A stretch of DNA of 43,811 nt from Myxococcota bacterium (GTDB taxonomy: Bacteria > Myxococcota_A > Polyangia > Polyangiales > Houyiibacteriaceae): contig JANQQS010000057.1 in the NCBI GenBank assembly GCA_028284955.1, forward strand, positions 1-43,811, in the 5' to 3' direction. Of this stretch, positions 39,582 to 43,811 are shown piece by piece. The position numbers were made by a program, and so were the translations under genes. The notes beneath the pieces were generated by a model. The model worked only from the letters and a program-made list of their open reading frames with translations. It did not search any database and was not told the DNA's origin. Each line of letters starts with the position of its first letter. The first letter of the stretch is position 1.

Positions 39582-40118
39582 TTACTCGCCTACTTTGTTC
39601 ACCGCGAAGTTGACGTTCGTGTAGCCCGCCTGCGCGGAAGAAAACATCACTTTCTTGATGATTCGATAGTCGATCGCCTCGTCCGCCTGCAAGATCACCG
39701 CGCCAGGAAACTCTTTCGCGGGATGCAATATGCTCCAGTTACGCTTCAGCGTTTCGAGGTTCTGGATCAGCGGTTCGATGCGGTCGACCTGCGCGCTCTG
39801 AAGGAGCGTATTGCTGTCCGCGACACGCGAGCCATCCAAAGTCACCACGCGGTTGTCGATCGCAATGATGGGCGCGATTTCAAGTTCGCTGGTGTTCGAC
39901 GCATCTGGCATCGTGATGCTCGGCTTCTGCGCCACGAGCTCACCCGACGCCGCAAACGACATCAGCAAAAACACGACCAGCACGATGAGAAAGTCGATGA
40001 AAGGAACTAGCGGAATCGACAGGTCGACCGGCTTGCGTCCTCCTCCAGCCACTTTGTCCCGCACAAATTTGAGCGGAATGCGGTGAAGCAATACTCGACC
40101 AGGCTTGGCTATCGGCAT
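39582..40118 (-). CDS. ExbD/TolR-type biopolymer transport protein
   Basis: 178 residues with the canonical single membrane helix IPLVPFIDFLIVLVVFLLMS. The ion-pathway aspartate D42 in PFIDF is kept. The periplasmic domain (SELEIAPIIAIDNRVVTLDG, then a helix, then VILQADEAIDYRIIKKVMFS) has the TolR/ExbD fold, ending in NVNFAVNK. It is one of two ExbD genes behind one ExbB. It would couple proton flow through the ExbB pentamer to work across the periplasm. Confidence 0.93.
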   Translation of the reverse strand: MPIAKPGRVLLHRIPLKFVRDKVAGGGRKPVDLSIPLVPFIDFLIVLVVFLLMSFAASGELVAQKPSITMPDASNTSELEIAPIIAIDNRVVTLDGSRVADSNTLLQSAQVDRIEPLIQNLETLKRNWSILHPAKEFPGAVILQADEAIDYRIIKKVMFSSAQAGYTNVNFAVNKVGE

Positions 40119-40179
40119 CGGGCGCTCTTTCTTCTAATCGTAAATCGACAAACGTACATCGGGTGACGCTCTCGCAGAG

Positions 40180-40647
40180 CTATTGATCGGACAGCGACAT
40201 GTCGGGAAAGCCTTCGCCGACCACCATGTCCATCGCGTCCACGATATCGTCATAGCGAACGCCGTCTTCGGGAACGACAGTGAGGTCTCGTCGATTGGGC
40301 TCAAGCCGCTTGCGATCCTGCAGCTTGCTGCGCAGCTCTTCGAGATCGTAGGTGTCGCCGTTCTTGGGAATATTGATGACATCGCCTGCGCTCGACGCCA
40401 ACACGTAGCCGCTGTTCTGAACCTGCAGTCGCACGATCACCCGCTCTTCGGGCGGCGGCTGGTCTTCGCTCTCCACTTGACCCGGAGTACGCTGGTTCGC
40501 GTTGATGCGCGCCAGCTGATTCCACACCGCAGTGACGAGCAAGAACATCACGCAGCACAGTAGAAGATCGATGAACGGAATCAGAGGGATTTCGGCGTCG
40601 AGCGCCTTCTTCCCTCCACCACCGCCTCCGACGTTTACGCCACCCAT
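40180..40647 (-). CDS. ExbD/TolR-type biopolymer transport protein
   Basis: 155 residues. After a Gly-rich start (GGVNVGGGGGGKK) the membrane helix is AEIPLIPFIDLLLCCVMFLL with aspartate D27. The periplasmic part has RVIVRLQVQNSGYVLASSAG and ends DMVVGEGFPDMSLSDQ. The gene begins 7 bp after the ExbB stop. A 61-bp gap precedes the second ExbD. Two different TolR-type proteins per motor is the composition of the myxobacterial Agl motor. Confidence 0.93.
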   Translation of the reverse strand: MGGVNVGGGGGGKKALDAEIPLIPFIDLLLCCVMFLLVTAVWNQLARINANQRTPGQVESEDQPPPEERVIVRLQVQNSGYVLASSAGDVINIPKNGDTYDLEELRSKLQDRKRLEPNRRDLTVVPEDGVRYDDIVDAMDMVVGEGFPDMSLSDQ

Positions 40648-40654
40648 GCTCGCC

Positions 40655-41308
40655 TCAAACCGCTTGCTGCAGGCCCTGGAGGTTCACCTTGGAGCGGTTG
40701 TTGACCACCAGGTTCATCACCTGAACCGTCGCCGCATTGATGTCGTCGAGCAACGTCTGCGTCTTGCCGTTCAGCACCGCAAATCCCATGAGCGCAATGA
40801 TGGCCGCGATAAGGCCGAACGCCGTGCAGTTCATCGCCTCCGAGATGCCCTTCGCGAGCATGGTAGCCTTCGAGGTCGCGTCGGCTCCGGCCACTGCCGC
40901 GAACGCCGTAATCAGACCGACGACCGTGCCGAACAGCCCCGAGAGCATGGCCAGATTCGCGAGTAGCGCGAGGTAGCCAGTGCGGTGCTCGATCAGCGGA
41001 AGCTCACGCAGCGCCGACTCATCCATCGCAGCCTGTACTTCAGCGTCCGGCCGATTGACCTTCATGAGGCCCGCCTTGACGATGCGCGCGAGGGGCGCGT
41101 TCGCCGCCGAACAAAGCTTGATGGCTCGCCCGATGTCGCCAGCAAGAATGCATTTCTGCATCGTCGCGAGAAACACATCCTTGTTGATGGAGCTCTTATA
41201 GAGATACACGGAGCGCTCCACAATCACTCCAATGGCCACGATGAGCCAGAAGAGGATGATGTACATTGCCCAGCCGCCCTCTTCAAAGTGATGCGCGAGT
41301 GCCGACAT
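40655..41308 (-). CDS. ExbB/TolQ-type proton channel
   Basis: 217 residues. A first membrane helix AMYIILFWLIVAIGVIVERS is followed by a cytoplasmic helical bundle. The two C-terminal helices are LALLANLAMLSGLFGTVVGLITAF, about residues 113-136, and TAFGLIAAIIALMGFAVLNG. GLFGTVVGL and the threonine in the last helix are the conserved channel features of ExbB/TolQ/MotA. The start ATG 41308 has AGGAGG six bases upstream. It is the first gene of the leftward cluster and divergent from a second ExbB at 41968. Confidence 0.95.
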   Translation of the reverse strand: MSALAHHFEEGGWAMYIILFWLIVAIGVIVERSVYLYKSSINKDVFLATMQKCILAGDIGRAIKLCSAANAPLARIVKAGLMKVNRPDAEVQAAMDESALRELPLIEHRTGYLALLANLAMLSGLFGTVVGLITAFAAVAGADATSKATMLAKGISEAMNCTAFGLIAAIIALMGFAVLNGKTQTLLDDINAATVQVMNLVVNNRSKVNLQGLQQAV

Positions 41309-41314
41309 TCATAG

Positions 41315-41335
41315 CCTCCTGAACCGGTGCGGTTC
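41315..41335 (-). promoter_or_regulatory. Ribosome binding site with adjoining hairpin, leftward exbB
   Basis: On the minus strand GAACCG-CAC-CGGTTC (41335-41321) abuts AGGAGG (41320-41315), which lies six bases before the exbB ATG. A hairpin right beside the ribosome binding site can influence translation. Confidence 0.5.
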
Positions 41336-41731
41336 GCAACCTTGAGCGACGTTCCGAAGCGACCCAATCGCCGCCAAACGTTCGCTTTTACCCTAACAAA
41401 ACTGTTGTTACTTTTGATCGCAGAATGCGAAATGCCTCGGAATAACCAGTGTTTACCCGGGACAACACACAGCCACACGATGATACTGAGCCGGAATCAC
41501 AAGTCAACTGTGTAACGACTCAACTGTCCTGCCCGGCGCCACGAGATACTCGGGCACCGTTCTTGGGGTTAGTGTCCCGTCCTCACGATTGGTTCCCGAG
41601 CTCCTCGATCAATCGTTTCGGGCAATCGTTTCGGGAGGGCTCGCGATCGAGTCCAGGCTATCGATCCGTCGGCGTTTCGGAGGAAAACAGCCACACCGAA
41701 CACTTTCTGTAAAAAGAGCATGTCCTCTTCG

Positions 41732-41761
41732 TTGACATCTCCGATAACGCTGGGGTAGTTT
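41732..41761 (+). promoter_or_regulatory. Candidate promoter of the rightward Exb/Tol cluster
   Basis: An exact -35 TTGACA (41732-41737), 18 bp spacer and TAGTTT (41756-41761). Transcription would begin near 41768, leaving a leader of about 200 bases before the exbB ATG. Confidence 0.4.
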
Positions 41762-41967
41762 CGCAGTCGGAATCTCGGCCATTGGCGGACAGAGCTAACG
41801 ATTTCAACGGATTCCACCCGTCGCGCCAGCCAGATGGAAGGGGGCGGATGTGCGGCATAACGATGTGTCGCGCATTCCCAGCGTGCACCAGTGGCAAGCG
41901 GTTTTGGGCACAAGCGAGTGAAGCATAAGCGATTTCGGCGCGGGCGAACTGAAGGAGCCTATATCTG

Positions 41968-42600
41968 ATGGAAGAAATCTGGCATGCATTGCAAGAAGGC
42001 GCGCCTTTTTCGTTTATCAACATTGGTGTGTTGGCCTTCGCCTTGGCCATCATCGCCGAACGGTCCGTGTTCATTCTCACGAAATACAGAGTGAACAGCA
42101 CGGAGTTCATGGCGCAGATTCGGAAACTTGTTCAGGCCGGCAACATCGACCGTGCCATCAAGCTTTGTGAGGCAGCCCCGCTCCCTCTTCTTCAGGTGGT
42201 GAAATCGGGTCTCACTCAGGTGAACCGAGGAGAAGAAGCCGTCATCGCGTCGATGGAAGAGCGTATGTCGGAGGTGCTGCCCGCGCTTGAAAAACGAATC
42301 GGGGCATTGTGGACGCTCGCAAATATCGCCACGCTGATTGGTCTTCTCGGGACCATTCGCGGTCTGATTCGAGCGTTCAAGGCGGTCGGTACGATCGACG
42401 ATCCCTCGCAGAAAACCGCGCTTCTCTCGGCCGGCATCGCGGAGGCGATGTGGAACACCTTCCTGGGTCTGTTCATCGCCGTGGTATGCATGGTGGCTCA
42501 CTTGTTCCTCCATGGCATGGCGAAGAAGCACAAGCTCGACATGGAGAAGTCGACCATGAAACTCGAGAATCTACTCACCCTGCGTCGCCAGGGGAGCTGA
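41968..42600 (+). CDS. ExbB/TolQ-type proton channel
   Basis: 210 residues. The first helix is FINIGVLAFALAIIAERSVF. The channel helices are LWTLANIATLIGLLGTIRGLI and MWNTFLGLFIAVVCMVAHLF, with the conserved GLLGTIxGLI and the channel threonine (WNTFLG). AAGGAG (41952-41957) lies 10 bases before the ATG. Sequence identity to the leftward ExbB is low by eye, so these are separate lineages rather than a fresh duplication. It is the first gene of an ExbB-ExbD-ExbD operon with short 18- and 11-bp gaps. Confidence 0.95.
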   Translation: MEEIWHALQEGAPFSFINIGVLAFALAIIAERSVFILTKYRVNSTEFMAQIRKLVQAGNIDRAIKLCEAAPLPLLQVVKSGLTQVNRGEEAVIASMEERMSEVLPALEKRIGALWTLANIATLIGLLGTIRGLIRAFKAVGTIDDPSQKTALLSAGIAEAMWNTFLGLFIAVVCMVAHLFLHGMAKKHKLDMEKSTMKLENLLTLRRQGS

Positions 42601-42618
42601 TTCCACCCCGACCTGTTC

Positions 42619-43173
42619 ATGGCGCAACTCACTGCACAGCAGCGTCGCTATATCCGGAAGCACACGAAGGACCACGAGTTGGATCCTTCGGAGACTTCGG
42701 AAGAGCTCAACATCGTTCCGTTTCTCGACATCGTCGTGAATCTGATCATGTTCTTGCTGATGTCGATTTCGGCGGTTGCATTTTTCTCGCAGGTGGAGGC
42801 ATCTCTCCCCGAGTATTCACGCGGTGGCGTCGGCAGACGCTCTGCGGAACCATCGCTCAACCTCAACCTCACGATTACCAATCGCGGTGTGATCGTGTCT
42901 GGCTCGGGCGGGAAGCTCTCGCCAGGGTGCGTGAACACATCGACTGGGCGCGTGCTTACCGTAGTGAAGCGACCCAACGGGGAGCACGATTGGAACGCGC
43001 TAACGGCTTGCGCAGCCAAAGTGAAGGAAAACTTCCCCGATGAGTTCCGGGTCACGGTGAGTGCGGATCCGGTCGTGGAATACCAGGATGTCATCAGCGC
43101 GATGGACGCTGTGCGCAGCAAAGGGGATAAAGAACTCTTTCCCGAAGTCTTACTCTCCGCTGGAGTACGCTGA
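42619..43173 (+). CDS. ExbD/TolR-type biopolymer transport protein
   Basis: 184 residues. A basic cytoplasmic N-terminus (RRYIRKHTKDHELDPSETSE) precedes ELNIVPFLDIVVNLIMFLLMS, with the ion-path aspartate D37. The periplasmic part is unusual: PSLNLNLTITNRGVIVSGSG is followed by GCVNTSTG and LTACAAKVKENF, giving two cysteines that could form a disulfide. It ends DVISAMDAVRSKGDKELFPE, as usual for ExbD. It is the second gene of the rightward motor operon. Confidence 0.92.
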   Translation: MAQLTAQQRRYIRKHTKDHELDPSETSEELNIVPFLDIVVNLIMFLLMSISAVAFFSQVEASLPEYSRGGVGRRSAEPSLNLNLTITNRGVIVSGSGGKLSPGCVNTSTGRVLTVVKRPNGEHDWNALTACAAKVKENFPDEFRVTVSADPVVEYQDVISAMDAVRSKGDKELFPEVLLSAGVR

Positions 43174-43184
43174 GGACAGTCGTT

Positions 43185-43748
43185 ATGAGCGCCGAACAGC
43201 CCGCGTCTATAGGTCAGGTCAAGCAGATCATCAGGCGGCGTCTTCGGCGCAAGCCCGAGCACCAGTCTGAGGGAATCAATATCTATCCGATGATGGATAT
43301 GATGACGATTCTGTTGGTGTTCATGGTCATGCAGTTCGCGTCATCGACCGCCGCGGTGGTGCAAGAGAGCGAAGAGCTCCGCATTCCGTACTCGACGTCA
43401 CGAGTTCAACTCGACGACGCAGTACCCATTCAGATCTCGCGAAGTGAAATCGTTGTCGATGGAGACCGCGTGATCGATCTCCGCAGCGGCACGGTCGACC
43501 CGAGCAACAAGCAAGGCGGAGGAACGGGGTTTTTGATCACTCCGCTGTTCCGCAAGCTGGAGCAGATTCGCGACCTCAAGAAAATGATCGCTCAGCAAAA
43601 CTCAAGGCGGCCCTTCGAGGGAAACGTGCAGATCATCGCCGACCGACGAACCCCGTTTCGTACGCTCTCCGAGGTGATCTACACGCTTGGTCAAACCGAG
43701 TTCAAAAACATGCGGTTCGTGGTCAACAAGCCGCCGCTCAAGCGCTGA
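43185..43748 (+). CDS. ExbD/TolR-type biopolymer transport protein
   Basis: 187 residues. An arginine-rich N-terminus (QIIRRRLRRKPEHQ) precedes INIYPMMDMMTILLVFMVMQ with aspartate D38 in the membrane helix. The periplasmic domain has VPIQISRSEIVVDGDRVIDL, a Gly-rich loop (NKQGGGTGF) and ends VIYTLGQTEFKNMRFVVNKP, close to the C-terminal strand of the leftward 178-residue ExbD (VNFAVNK). It is the last gene of the operon visible here. A two-hairpin element (E7) follows the stop by six bases. Confidence 0.93.
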   Translation: MSAEQPASIGQVKQIIRRRLRRKPEHQSEGINIYPMMDMMTILLVFMVMQFASSTAAVVQESEELRIPYSTSRVQLDDAVPIQISRSEIVVDGDRVIDLRSGTVDPSNKQGGGTGFLITPLFRKLEQIRDLKKMIAQQNSRRPFEGNVQIIADRRTPFRTLSEVIYTLGQTEFKNMRFVVNKPPLKR

Positions 43749-43754
43749 TCTATT

Positions 43755-43810
43755 TGAGGGTTTGGCACCCAAACCCTCTCGTTCGGGATACGATCCCGAA
43801 CGATTCACCC
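43755..43810 (+). repeat. Two-hairpin 3'-end element, copy E7
   Basis: Six bases after the last ExbD stop. Hairpin 1 is AGGGTTTGG-CACC-CAAACCCT. Hairpin 2 is CGTTCGGGAT-ACG-ATCCCGAACG, the longest perfectly paired version seen. It ends ATTCACCC one base before the window edge, so a tandem partner could follow outside. Confidence 0.9.
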
Positions 43811-43811
43811 G

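Larger units (their letters stand above)
41309..41967. other. Divergent control region between the two Exb/Tol clusters
   Basis: 659 bp without a supported gene; open frames on the minus strand have no start or family. It contains the leftward ribosome binding site/hairpin, a pair of 13-bp direct repeats CAATCGTTTCGGG (41610-41635), an inverted ACGATTG...CAATCGT (41585-41616) and a rightward promoter candidate. Confidence 0.6.

Overview
The window is a GC-rich bacterial chromosome segment. Lipoproteins with LxxC-type signals are abundant. One lipoprotein has FG-GAP/VCBS-like repeats. TopA has a lysine-rich tail and repeated C-terminal units. There are two TolQ/TolR-type motor clusters in the one-TolQ-plus-two-TolR form known from myxobacterial Agl gliding and sporulation motors, and there are acidic Asp-Ala hexamer arrays. 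Together these suggest a member of Myxococcota or a related deltaproteobacterial lineage. This is inference from gene content; no marker gene was placed on a tree.

Layout, left to right. Positions 170-1910 hold serC and a GNAT acetyltransferase (both minus). Positions 1930-2343 hold an antitoxin-like small ORF followed by the C-terminal stump of a PIN-domain toxin. Positions 2462-2534 are tRNA-Ala(CGC). Positions 2545-3020 are a repeat-rich block with four copies of a two-hairpin element. Positions 3017-4944 are the bioF-bioD pair (minus). Positions 5010-6204 are a DUF218/YdcF-like lipoprotein and a small P-loop kinase-like ATPase (plus). Positions 6689-9481 are topA (minus). Positions 9644-13135 hold a zinc-ribbon protein, a solo RHH protein and several lipoprotein or hypothetical genes. 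Positions 13249-16865 are sufE overlapping a large flippase-like/sulfatase-like fusion. Positions 16991-21000 hold the FG-GAP-like lipoprotein, a zinc-finger membrane protein, an AstE/AspA-type M14 amidohydrolase and an M15 D,D-peptidase-like protein. Positions 21351-26564 are an 1159-residue lipoprotein and a FadL/OmpP1-type porin. Positions 26917-32850 are an alpha/beta hydrolase (plus), then on the minus strand a membrane glycosyltransferase (PMT/ArnT type), a truncated hemoglobin, an 82-residue partner and a membrane protein. Positions 33131-37112 are an SbcD/SbcC-like (YhaO/YhaN-like) pair. Positions 37389-38498 are a Gfo/Idh/MocA oxidoreductase. Positions 38711-43748 are two divergent ExbB/TolQ-ExbD/TolR clusters.

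The most distinctive signal is non-coding. A family of about 55-bp elements recurs eight times. Each has a first hairpin (AGGGTnnG-loop-CnnACCCT), then TCTCG, then a second hairpin often closing on an ACG loop, then nTTCACCC. The stems covary between copies. Seven copies lie directly 3' of a gene (after tRNA-Ala, bioD, the 1159-aa lipoprotein and the last ExbD), always in that gene's sense orientation, and often as a tandem pair. Two further kinds of 3'-gene structure occur: Asp/Ala-phased hexamer (CCGATG-like) arrays at 6342, 18446 and 20973, and a roughly 190-bp foldback between convergent genes at 38500-38693. Together they suggest an unusual way of marking or insulating gene 3' ends in this genome.
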